Below are positions 33,928 through 43,085 of a stretch of 64,000 nt of DNA, in pieces (within the stretch, counting starts at the first letter, position 1; the number at the start of each line of letters is the position of its first letter). This DNA comes from Pseudomonadota bacterium (GTDB lineage: Bacteria > Pseudomonadota > Alphaproteobacteria > Acetobacterales > Acetobacteraceae). The position numbers and the translations under genes were made by a program. The notes below the pieces were generated by a model. It made no database searches, was not told where the DNA came from, and saw only the letters and a list, made by a program, of their open reading frames with translations. The DNA is taken from positions 1 to 64,000 of the forward strand of contig JAKAEC010000003.1 in NCBI GenBank assembly GCA_021818425.1, written 5' to 3'.

Positions 33928-35106
33928 ATGAAATATATGGACGTCTTTTCAGACCCGAAGCGCCCGCACCGCCGGCCATTACGACCGCTTTCCCCAATTG
34001 AACGCCCCAAGGGATGCGACACAATTGGGCTGGTGTTGCAAGGCGGCGGAGCGTTGGGAGCGTATCAGGCCGGAGTGTATCAGGCGCTGCATGAGGCGGG
34101 ACTAGAGCCCGACTGGGTGGCCGGCGTGTCCATTGGAGCCGTAAACTCGGCCATCATCGCTGGCAACAAGCCCGAATACCGGCTGGAACGACTTGAGAAA
34201 TTTTGGACGGATATAACCGCTCGCCCACCCTATACCACCACTTGGCTTGAAGGCGATGACGCCCACAAGCTTCGCAATGGGCTGTCTGCCCTGAACGGAA
34301 TTTTCTTCGGCCAGCCAGGATTTTTCCGCCCGGTACCCTATTCAGGCTTTTTTTCCCCCCGCGGGGCGCGCTTCGCCACTGCCATGTACGACACGACCCC
34401 GCTGCACCACACTCTCGAAACACTTGTCGATTTCAAGCTGATTAATGAGGGACAAATTCGCCTTGCGGTGGGGGCGGTGGATGTGGAAACCGCCAACTTC
34501 GCGTATTTCGACAATACCTCGCTCGAGCTCGGGCCTGAACACATCATGGCCTCCGGCGCGCTACCGCCAGGTTTGCCGATGATCCGCATCGGCAGCCGCC
34601 ATTATTGGGACGGCGGACTCGTCTCCAACACGCCGCTGCAACACCTGCTGGACAACATTGGCCCACAGAACCTGCTTGCCTTCCAGGTAGATTTGTTTTC
34701 CGCCCTGGGCAAGGTCCCGCGCGACATGCCGGAAGTTCTGGTGCGGCAGAAGGACGTCCAATACTCGTCGCGCACCCGCACCACGACCAACCATTTTTTG
34801 CAAATACACAAGCTGAAACAAGCTCTGCGGGATACGCTTGAGAAACTGCCGGATGACAAGCTGAGCGAAGAGCAGCAACAGATGAAAGCCGAGCTCAAGC
34901 AACTGCCAGAAATCAACATCATGCAACTCATCTACCGGCAAAAACCTTATGAGGGCGATGCCAAGGATTATGAATTTAGCCGCGTTTCCATGAAAGAGCA
35001 CTGGCGCTCGGGCTACTATGACACACGTAACACACTGAGCCACACGGATTGGCTGCAATTTCGTGGCACCCCTGGAATCCGCTCCTTCGACATACATCGC
35101 GTCTGA
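33928..35106 (+). CDS. Patatin-like phospholipase family protein
   Basis: GLVLQGGGALGAYQAGVYQAL, GVSIGAVNSAI, DGGLVSNTPL. Confidence 0.9.
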   Translation: MKYMDVFSDPKRPHRRPLRPLSPIERPKGCDTIGLVLQGGGALGAYQAGVYQALHEAGLEPDWVAGVSIGAVNSAIIAGNKPEYRLERLEKFWTDITARPPYTTTWLEGDDAHKLRNGLSALNGIFFGQPGFFRPVPYSGFFSPRGARFATAMYDTTPLHHTLETLVDFKLINEGQIRLAVGAVDVETANFAYFDNTSLELGPEHIMASGALPPGLPMIRIGSRHYWDGGLVSNTPLQHLLDNIGPQNLLAFQVDLFSALGKVPRDMPEVLVRQKDVQYSSRTRTTTNHFLQIHKLKQALRDTLEKLPDDKLSEEQQQMKAELKQLPEINIMQLIYRQKPYEGDAKDYEFSRVSMKEHWRSGYYDTRNTLSHTDWLQFRGTPGIRSFDIHRV

Positions 35107-35130
35107 CATCAGCCCCCTTGCCTGCGCCCT

Positions 35131-37149
35131 GTGCGGCGTGGCAACCAGGATGCCCGGTGCAATGAGGAGTCGGCGGCGTTGAGCGATCTGTTCGAGACTG
35201 TCCCCGCCAAAGATAGCTATGGCGCGAAGGATATCGAAGTTCTGGAAGGGCTGGAGCCCGTCCGTCGGCGGCCGGGCATGTATATCGGCGGGACCGATGA
35301 AAATGCCCTACACCACCTTGCCTCGGAAATCCTGGACAACTCCATGGACGAGGCGGTGGCAGGCCACGCGTCCACTATCGAGGTCAGCCTAGCCGCCGGG
35401 AACGAATTGACTATCCGCGATAACGGGCGCGGCATTCCAGTGGACCCGCACCCGAAATTCAAGAATAAATCTGCCTTGGAGGTGATTCTCACCACGCTGC
35501 ATTCAGGCGGCAAATTTTCCGGCAAAGCTTATGCCACTTCCGGCGGATTGCATGGCGTAGGCTCATCAGTAGTAAATGCGCTCTCTTCCAGAGTCGTTGT
35601 CGAAGTGGCGAAAGAGCGTAAGCTCTACCGCCAGAGCTATGCACGTGGCGTTCCCCAGACCAAGCTGGAAGAGGCGGGGGCCGCTCCCAACCGGCGTGGC
35701 ACGTCCATCAGCTTCGTGCCGGATTCTGAGATTTTTGGGCCGCTGAAATTCTCTCCAGCTAGGCTGTTTAAGCTTTGCCGCTCCAAGGCTTATCTGTTCC
35801 GGGGTGTCAAAATCCGCTGGCACTGCGACGCCACCTTACTAAAGGCGGATTCGGACGTACCTGCCGAGGCAGAGCTGCATTTCCCCGGGGGCCTACGGGA
35901 TTCCCTAGCCGCGGAGCTCGGCAACACCACCCTGGTGCTGCCCGAAATTTGGTCTGGAGAGGCAAAATTCATACCCCTCAACGGCCAGGACCAGGGTAAG
36001 CTGGAATGGGCGCTGGCCTGGACTGAGCAGGGCGATGGGACCATCGACACCTACTGCAACACGGTACCCACGCCGCTGGGTGGTACGCATGAGGCCGGCA
36101 TGCGTTCGGCCTTGCTGAAAGGTCTGCGTGCCTGGGCCGAAACACGTGGCAACAAACGCGGGACGGCCATTATAGCTGAGGACGTTCTCGGCGGCCTACG
36201 CGCAAAACTCTCGCTGTTTATCCGCGACCCGCATTTCCAGGGCCAGACTAAGGACAAACTGACGACGCAGGAAGCTGCGCGCCTCACTGAGATTTCGCTG
36301 CGCGACCGGTTTGATCATTTCCTGGCAGGCCATCCGGCTAATGCCGACAATCTACTGGCCTACGTCGTAGACCGCGCCGAAGAGCGCATCCGCCGCAAGG
36401 AACAGAAGGAAACCCCTCGAAAATCTGCCACGCGCCGTCTGCGTCTGCCGGGCAAATTGGCCGATTGCGCTACGGAAAGTGCGGAAGGCACCGAGATTTT
36501 TCTGGTCGAGGGCGACTCGGCGGGCGGCTCCGCGAAGCAGGCGCGTAACCGTAGCACCCAGGCAATCCTGCCGCTCAAGGGCAAGATTTTGAACGTCGCC
36601 TCCGCTTCCGGCGAAAAGCTGCGCCAAAACCAAGAACTGAAAGACCTAATCGAGGCGTTGGGCTGCGGCACCGGTAGCAGCTTTAATCGCGCGAATCTGC
36701 GCTACGAGCGAATTATCATCATGACCGACGCAGATGTAGACGGTGCGCACATCGCCTCACTCTTGATGACCTTCTTCTACCAAGAATTGCCGGAGTTAAT
36801 CCGCCACGGCCATGTCTATTTAGCGCAGCCACCGCTCTACCGGCTGACCCAAGGGGCCAAGAGCGTCTACGCGATGGATGATGCCGCGCGCGACAGGATA
36901 ATCAAGTCTTTCAAACCCGGATCGAAAGTGGAAACAAGCCGCTTCAAGGGCCTGGGCGAAATGCCACCCGCCGTGTTGAAGGAGACCACGATGGATCCGG
37001 GGAAGCGCACGCTGCTGCGGATTATAGCAGCACCAGAAACACGCGCGGAAACTTCCAATCTCGTCAACAGCCTTATGGGCAAGCGTCCAGAGCTGCGGTT
37101 TCAGTTCATCCAGGAAAATGCAGGAAACGTCGAAGAACTGGACATTTGA
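35131..37149 (+). CDS. parE: DNA topoisomerase IV subunit B
   Basis: GHKL ATPase (EILDNSMDEAVAGHA), EGDSAGGSAKQARNRSTQAILPLKGKILNV, MTDADVDGAHI. Confidence 0.94.
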   Translation: MRRGNQDARCNEESAALSDLFETVPAKDSYGAKDIEVLEGLEPVRRRPGMYIGGTDENALHHLASEILDNSMDEAVAGHASTIEVSLAAGNELTIRDNGRGIPVDPHPKFKNKSALEVILTTLHSGGKFSGKAYATSGGLHGVGSSVVNALSSRVVVEVAKERKLYRQSYARGVPQTKLEEAGAAPNRRGTSISFVPDSEIFGPLKFSPARLFKLCRSKAYLFRGVKIRWHCDATLLKADSDVPAEAELHFPGGLRDSLAAELGNTTLVLPEIWSGEAKFIPLNGQDQGKLEWALAWTEQGDGTIDTYCNTVPTPLGGTHEAGMRSALLKGLRAWAETRGNKRGTAIIAEDVLGGLRAKLSLFIRDPHFQGQTKDKLTTQEAARLTEISLRDRFDHFLAGHPANADNLLAYVVDRAEERIRRKEQKETPRKSATRRLRLPGKLADCATESAEGTEIFLVEGDSAGGSAKQARNRSTQAILPLKGKILNVASASGEKLRQNQELKDLIEALGCGTGSSFNRANLRYERIIIMTDADVDGAHIASLLMTFFYQELPELIRHGHVYLAQPPLYRLTQGAKSVYAMDDAARDRIIKSFKPGSKVETSRFKGLGEMPPAVLKETTMDPGKRTLLRIIAAPETRAETSNLVNSLMGKRPELRFQFIQENAGNVEELDI

Positions 37150-37506
37150 AGTTGCAACACCAAGCTTTCACGCCGGATAAAATCCCGGCACGTCAATTCC
37201 GGAAATCTACCTGACAAATGTTCTTATCGAACTCAAAACAAGCAATATATCAGGTAACAGGTTCAAGGTGAATCATTGTGATGGGCGAAGATTGATCTCG
37301 CCTGCTTCGTATCGCAAAACACCAGACCGCTCGGAGTCAATAAAGAATTTCTTAAACTCACGGTCACAGCTGTCAAACAGCGCCAGCCTGCACCATCACC
37401 CATTTCAGATGACTCACCATGCCCGGAATCAGCTACCAGCCCGCTTTTTCATCGCCATAGGCAGCACCCTCGGCATCGCTGTCTCCATTTTCCGAGCCTT
37501 TAAACA

Positions 37507-37538
37507 GAAAAGGCCCTGTCCTGAGACAAGGCCATTTC
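37507..37538 (-). terminator. Hairpin terminator downstream of HU gene
   Basis: GAAAAGGCCCTGTC-CTGA-GACAAGGCCATTTC stem-loop. Confidence 0.65.
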
Positions 37539-37559
37539 TATGGCTGAGCGCTAAATGGG

Positions 37560-37829
37560 TCAGACCAGCTTCTTCAGAGAAGGCGACGCCTTGAAGCGCA
37601 CGGTCTTACCGGCCTTTACCTTAATCTCTTCGCCCGTTCGCGGGTTAACGCCCTTGCGGGCCTTGGTTTTGCGCACGGTAAAGGTCCCGAAGCTCGGCAA
37701 GGTGAACTTGCCGTTCTTCTTCATTTCCTTGACGATCGCCTCGATCAGATCACTCGCGGCGCGGTTGGCTGCAACGCCGGTAATCTCGGCAGAATTTTGA
37801 ATAACCTCAGCAATAAACGCTTTTGACAT
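37560..37829 (-). CDS. HU family DNA-binding protein
   Basis: KMKKNGKFTLPSFGTFTVRKTKARKGVNPRTGEEIKVKAGKTVRFKASPSLKKLV; start at MSKAFIAEV. Confidence 0.94.
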   Translation of the reverse strand: MSKAFIAEVIQNSAEITGVAANRAASDLIEAIVKEMKKNGKFTLPSFGTFTVRKTKARKGVNPRTGEEIKVKAGKTVRFKASPSLKKLV

Positions 37830-38070
37830 GATTTGGCCTTTTCCTGTTAACTTAGCTGGCCTTTTAGGGCCGGGTCGTCGTTTCCTCTGCTCAGACAACA
37901 GGATTCCACGATTCCCGAAGGCTGAATAACAAACTTCTAGCCTCGGCCTCAAAAAAAAACCAGCCTTCAAATGCCGGAATGAAAAGGTTTTTCAGCAAAA
38001 AGCCTTGATATCCCGGCTAAGGTCAAGCAGGTAGCCTCCCCAGCGAGGCGTTCTCAAAGCAACAAGAAAG

Positions 38071-38146
38071 TGGTGCCCAGAGCCGGAATCGAACCAGCGA
38101 CACTGCGATTTTCAGTCGCATGCTCTACCAACTGAGCTATCTGGGC
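38071..38146 (-). tRNA. tRNA-Phe (GAA)
   Basis: GCCCAGATAGCTCAGTTGGTAGAGCATGCGACTGAAAATCGCAGTGTCGCTGGTTCGATTCCGGCTCTGGGCACCA; cloverleaf, encoded CCA. Confidence 0.96.
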
Positions 38147-38194
38147 CCTTGGTCCAGGCTGCCTAACGGATCAGGCATCCCTTTGCAAGCTCGC

Positions 38195-38269
38195 TGGTGC
38201 TGTCACTGGGAATTGAACCCAGGACCTCTTCATTACCAATGAAGTGCTCTACCCCTGAGCTATGACAGC
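38195..38269 (-). tRNA. tRNA-Thr (GGT)
   Basis: GCTGTCATAGCTCAGGGGTAGAGCACTTCATTGGTAATGAAGAGGTCCTGGGTTCAATTCCCAGTGACAGCACCA; cloverleaf, encoded CCA. Confidence 0.96.
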
Positions 38270-40592
38270 GAAACCCTCGATTGTGGCGCGCTAGGTAGCC
38301 TGTTGTCGCAGCGCCCGCAAGTGCCCGATGGGAGAAAACCTTGGCCCCGCAGGCGCAGGCTCCTCCGCCGCGGCCGCCACACCATGACAGGCGGATCGCC
38401 ATGCAAAAAACTCATAGCTTAGAATGTAGGACTCCAGCCGCAAAGACGGCGCAACTGCTCGAGGAATTATCACTTTATCATACAGTGCAAGCTATACTGC
38501 CACGCTGGGCTCGAAAGACTTCGCCGCCGGCATTGCCGCCTCTCTTTCTCAAGACCGCCGGCAATGACCGGACAGCCTTGATCCGCAGGAAATCCATTTT
38601 TGCAGCCACCGCCGGGATGTAGTACTCTTCCCGATTGTCAAAGCCCGTCCAACTGACGTTATCAACGAAAATCTCAGCCGGCATGCTCTAGGGAACACAG
38701 GGGAGCGCGTCCGCCACCGCAACATGATAATGAACGAAGATTTCCGGCATTGCAGTCCCGCGCGCGATCAACACGTTTTCACCACCGCGCCGACCTGCAC
38801 GAGTACATCAACCAGCGGCGCGGCTTGGGCGGACGAAGTAAGCAAATCACGCTTTGGTAGACCATGCCCATCACACCAAAATGGATGCGTACGAATGTAA
38901 CGCCTGGGAGTAAGCAAAGCGAATGGAGGCGGCTCGCACGCCGAGCTAATTGACCCACGCAATGCGTGCCGTAGCCTAAGGTGGCATCATCTTCCACTCT
39001 CAATATTTCCATGAAAACTTTGCAGTCCGGGCTAAGGCCGCCGCGCTGCCGAAGAAACTTCGACATGCAATAGATCCTACTAAAGCATTCTGGTTAGCGA
39101 TATTTCTGTCGTTCGGTCAGGTCAAATATTTGATTATCAAATCGATGCCACACGACAAGGACGGATCATTGAAACCGTAAATAATTTTTGACCTCCGAAT
39201 TCTAAAAGACAAATTCCAATACTTTTACATTAAACAACAAAGTCATGATTCAAATATAATTTTTGACATCTCTATAACTTTGACCAATAAACTGCCATCA
39301 GTAAAAAAAATAATCGATCAATCAGATTGGCTCACGGTTTATAGGCAAATGAGAAATATCATACGATCTCGAAAAAATATAGCACCATGTCGTCATTGAC
39401 GATGATATATTCACAAAGAAATGCATTTTTTCTGATCAATTCGATCCGTGTTTTTCATTGGTTGGTATCATCGTTTCCATCTCAAATAGATGGGGCTTTC
39501 ATAGAACCATGATCACCATCTCCTCTCTTCGCTCACGTATACAAAGAAAGATGTATCGCTTTATGCCAAAGTGGAATTATCTATGCCCATGAAAATGCGC
39601 CTAAATTTCTATCATTCTGGTCTCCAATACTCATTCGTTCTACAAAATACCTGAACTTTTAAAGCTCTTTTATAGTAATATAGCCTTTCAACACCGCCAT
39701 GCATGAATAATAAAAAGCCACCGATGGAAGCCGCTTTGAGCTGAACCAAATTTCGTTATATTATAATTTTGTCAAAACGAATCCAGTTATGTAATTACGT
39801 TTCGTAATCAGTTTCATTTGGCGCCAAGTAGAAAAGAAAGAATAAAATCGATATGGTTGTTGTTATACAACATTTACCAATGAACGAATTGAGCACCTGT
39901 GTCCTGCAACGTCTCAGGCTCGCCACGATGCCGGCCCCATTTAAATAAGCTGGTCGGTTAAAATGACCTTCGATTACATGGCATCCCGTGCAACCCTGAT
40001 GCGGGCTGTCACGAGCGCTGCGGAGAGCGAGGCTCGGCTGTCAGAATGCAATCGAAGACCCCGCCACAGTGTGCACCCGGCGCCTCAGTCCACGGACCAA
40101 CAGAAGGAGTCAAAAACCCGGCCGCATCCCGGCATCAAACCTGATGGCGCACGATAGCCTTGCAAATTGTCTACACACTCCCATGATCTTGGCCTTTATG
40201 GCCGATAGACTACCAGCCACCTCAAGGCCGCAAACGTACAGCCCGCCCGGCACCGGCTGACCGATGCCATGCGTAGTGGTTTTCAAACCTAAGGACACCA
40301 AGGCTTTTTAGGAAAACATCAACCCATCGGGTTTCATCTGCGTCCGTACCAAGGTGATAAAAAGGACGACTGGAATATTCCGTTCTGTCGGCCAATTGAC
40401 AATGCACTGGTCGAAACAGCCGGAGGCAGGCAACAAGCGCCGCCGTGACGTGATACGTCGCGGTACGGTATCAACCGCAGCATAGGCTCCTCCAGATCAC
40501 TTTCGTCCTCACTGTCCCCATCGCCATAGGTACTGTAGATAGCCTCAGCCAAAGCTGGCGGCGAAAAAGCCAATGCCGCCGCCGCTTGCCGC

Positions 40593-41480
40593 TTAGCGAG
40601 CCTGCAGAACCCGGCCAGCTACGGCGTCGAGCTTCCTCAGCACTTCAGGGTCGCGCACCTCTGGCGGGGTGATCAAAGCATAGGTCAGCGCCGTATCGCA
40701 CCCATGGGCACAAACCGAACGCGGGGCGGAAAGGCGAGGCAACACATCCTTGACCAGGCCGCGCGCCTTGTCCGCATTACCGAGCAGAACCTTGATCACC
40801 TGATCCACATTTACCGCGTCATGCTCCTCGTGCCAGCAATCATAGTCTGTCACCATCGCCACACTGGCGTAGTCTATCTCCGCCTCGCGGGCGAGCTTCG
40901 CCTCCGGCATATTGGTCATGCCAATTACAGAACACCCCCAAGAGCGATAGAGATTACTCTCCGCCAACGTAGAGAATTGCGGCCCTTCCATCACTAGGTA
41001 CGTGCCGCCACGCGTGTAAGGAAGGTCCAGCGCCTGTAGGCTTTCCTCCAGGGCATCGCCAAGGCGCGCACAAACCGGGTGCGCCATCGAAACATGTGCC
41101 ACACAACCAGGGCCAAAGAAGCTTTTCTCTCGAGCGAATGAGCGGTCGATAAATTGGTCGACGATCACGAAGTGCCCAGGTGGCAGCTCCTCTTTCAGCG
41201 AACCTACGGCTGAGAGGGAAATAATATCCGTTACCCCCAGACGCTTGAGCGCATCGATATTGGCCCGGTAGTTCAATGCCGTGGGGGTAGTTTTATGGCC
41301 GCGTCCATGGCGGGGCAGAAACACTACCCGCTGGCCGTCATAGGAGCCAACCAGCAATTCATCCGACGGGTCGCCCCAGGGAGTCAGAACTTTTTCCCAG
41401 GTCGTATCGGTCAACCCCTCAATATTATAAAGACCAGATCCGCCAATGATACCGATGACAGGCTGCTTCTTCTCACCCAT
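40593..41480 (-). CDS. mtnP: S-methyl-5'-thioadenosine phosphorylase
   Basis: VIGIIGGSGLYNIEGL, MEGPQFSTLAESNLYRSWGCSVIGMTNMPEAKLAREAEI. Confidence 0.94.
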   Translation of the reverse strand: MGEKKQPVIGIIGGSGLYNIEGLTDTTWEKVLTPWGDPSDELLVGSYDGQRVVFLPRHGRGHKTTPTALNYRANIDALKRLGVTDIISLSAVGSLKEELPPGHFVIVDQFIDRSFAREKSFFGPGCVAHVSMAHPVCARLGDALEESLQALDLPYTRGGTYLVMEGPQFSTLAESNLYRSWGCSVIGMTNMPEAKLAREAEIDYASVAMVTDYDCWHEEHDAVNVDQVIKVLLGNADKARGLVKDVLPRLSAPRSVCAHGCDTALTYALITPPEVRDPEVLRKLDAVAGRVLQAR

Positions 41481-41500
41481 TCTCTGCTCTCCAATAAAAA

Positions 41501-41526
41501 ATGCCGCCTTTGGCCAGAGGCGGCAT
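41501..41526 (-). terminator. Terminator downstream of DEAD-box helicase gene
   Basis: ATGCCGCCT / AGGCGGCAT stem; minus strand continues into TTTTTTATTGG. Confidence 0.8.
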
Positions 41527-41553
41527 CCAAAACTCCTATGATCGAATCAAGCC

Positions 41554-42801
41554 TTACGCAACCTTGCGCTTTTCCTGATATTGCCGACGCTTAGGCTGGA
41601 CCTTGCGCAGCCGCATCTCCGGGTGACGCGCCGGCTTTTTCACGGGCATCGCTTGGCGCGGCCGCTCGCCGCCCGCGACCCTCATTTTAATGCCGGTCAG
41701 CTTCTCAATCTGGTTCAGGTAAGGCAGTTCGGTCGCATCGCAGAACGCCACCGCCACGCCGTCCGCGCCGTTGCGCGCCGTGCGGCCAATGCGGTGTACA
41801 TAGCTTTCTGGCTCGTTCGGCAGCTCAAAATTGATCACATGCGAAACAGCACTTACATCGATGCCGCGCGCGGCGATGTCGGTGGCCACAAGCGCCCGCA
41901 CCTCTCCGGCCTTGAAGGCGTCAAGCGCGCGTTGGCGCTGGTTCTGGCTGAGATTGCCATGCAGCGCCGCCGCCGCGATTTTGGAATTGTTCAGCATCAG
42001 CGCCACACGGTCGGCGCCCCGCTTGGTACGGGTGAACACGATGGTTCTGGCGAATTCGGGTTGGTAGAGCAGCTTCACCAAAAGGTTCCGTTTCTCCGGT
42101 CCCTCTGCAAAATATACGCTCTGCTCAATCTGCGAAGGTGTGGACGAAACAGCTTCAATCTCCACCCGTATCGGCTCGCGCAGCAGCCCGTTGGCTAGCT
42201 TGGCAATTTCCGCGGGCATAGTTGCCGAGAATAAGGCCGATTGCCGGCGCCCGGGAAGCGCCGCCACCACCTTACGGATATCTGGCATAAAGCCAAGGTC
42301 GAGCATGCGGTCCGCCTCGTCTAGCACGAAAAACTGGCACTGATCGATAATCAGCTCACGGGTGCTCATCAAATCCACTACTCGGCCCGGGCAGCCCACC
42401 ACAATGTCCACGCCGCGCATCATGCGCTGCACCTGGCCGAAACGACTTACACCGCCTACCACCAGCACAGTGCGCAAGCCCAGACCCGCGCCGAATTTCT
42501 TAATCTCCTGCTCGATCTGCACGGCCAGCTCACGCGTGGGCGCCAATACCAAGGCACGAGTGGAAAAGCGGCGGCTATGCAGCTTCTCCGTCGCGAAGGC
42601 TTGCAGCATCGGCAGCGAGAACGCCGCGGTCTTCCCGGTGCCAGTCTGGGCAATGCCCAGCACGTCCTTGCCCGCCAGCGCATGCGGGATCGCCTGAGCC
42701 TGGATCGGGGTGGGCTTCACGAAACCGGCCCCTTTCAGCGCACCAAGGATGGTGGAAGCAAAGCCAAAATTTTCAAACGTTAAATCACTCACAACAAACA
42801 T
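41554..42801 (-). CDS. DEAD-box RNA helicase
   Basis: AQTGTGKTAAF, VLDEADRML, SAT, HRIGRTARNG; start taken at MFVVSDLTFENFGF. Confidence 0.93.
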   Translation of the reverse strand: MFVVSDLTFENFGFASTILGALKGAGFVKPTPIQAQAIPHALAGKDVLGIAQTGTGKTAAFSLPMLQAFATEKLHSRRFSTRALVLAPTRELAVQIEQEIKKFGAGLGLRTVLVVGGVSRFGQVQRMMRGVDIVVGCPGRVVDLMSTRELIIDQCQFFVLDEADRMLDLGFMPDIRKVVAALPGRRQSALFSATMPAEIAKLANGLLREPIRVEIEAVSSTPSQIEQSVYFAEGPEKRNLLVKLLYQPEFARTIVFTRTKRGADRVALMLNNSKIAAAALHGNLSQNQRQRALDAFKAGEVRALVATDIAARGIDVSAVSHVINFELPNEPESYVHRIGRTARNGADGVAVAFCDATELPYLNQIEKLTGIKMRVAGGERPRQAMPVKKPARHPEMRLRKVQPKRRQYQEKRKVA

Positions 42802-43085
42802 CTCCGCCGCCAAGGCGCCTGCCCTGACGGTCAATGTCCGGTATCCCATGCGCGAAACTGGAAAAGGACGGTGCAAACTAGCCCGTTCAGGGCGTCCCCA
42901 CCCCGCAAAAGCCTGTGCCGCCACGTCTCGTTCGCGCCATGGCGGCAGGTGGCACCTCCTTACGCTGCCAACCCACACCCATGCAAGGGCTTATGATGCA
43001 ATGCAGAAACCTGCTGCTAACCAACGAAAAACCACCCGTCCTACAACGGGTGGGTCAATTCGTTAGATCTAGATCTGGCGGGTGC

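Noticed and set aside
38071-40590. tRNA-anchored genomic island
   Set aside because: The AT-rich tract lies 5' of the tRNA genes, no attachment-site repeat of a tRNA 3' end was seen, and no integrase is present.
41581-42198. 205-aa plus-strand ORF opposite the DEAD-box helicase gene
   Set aside because: Arg/His-rich antisense translation of conserved helicase motifs.
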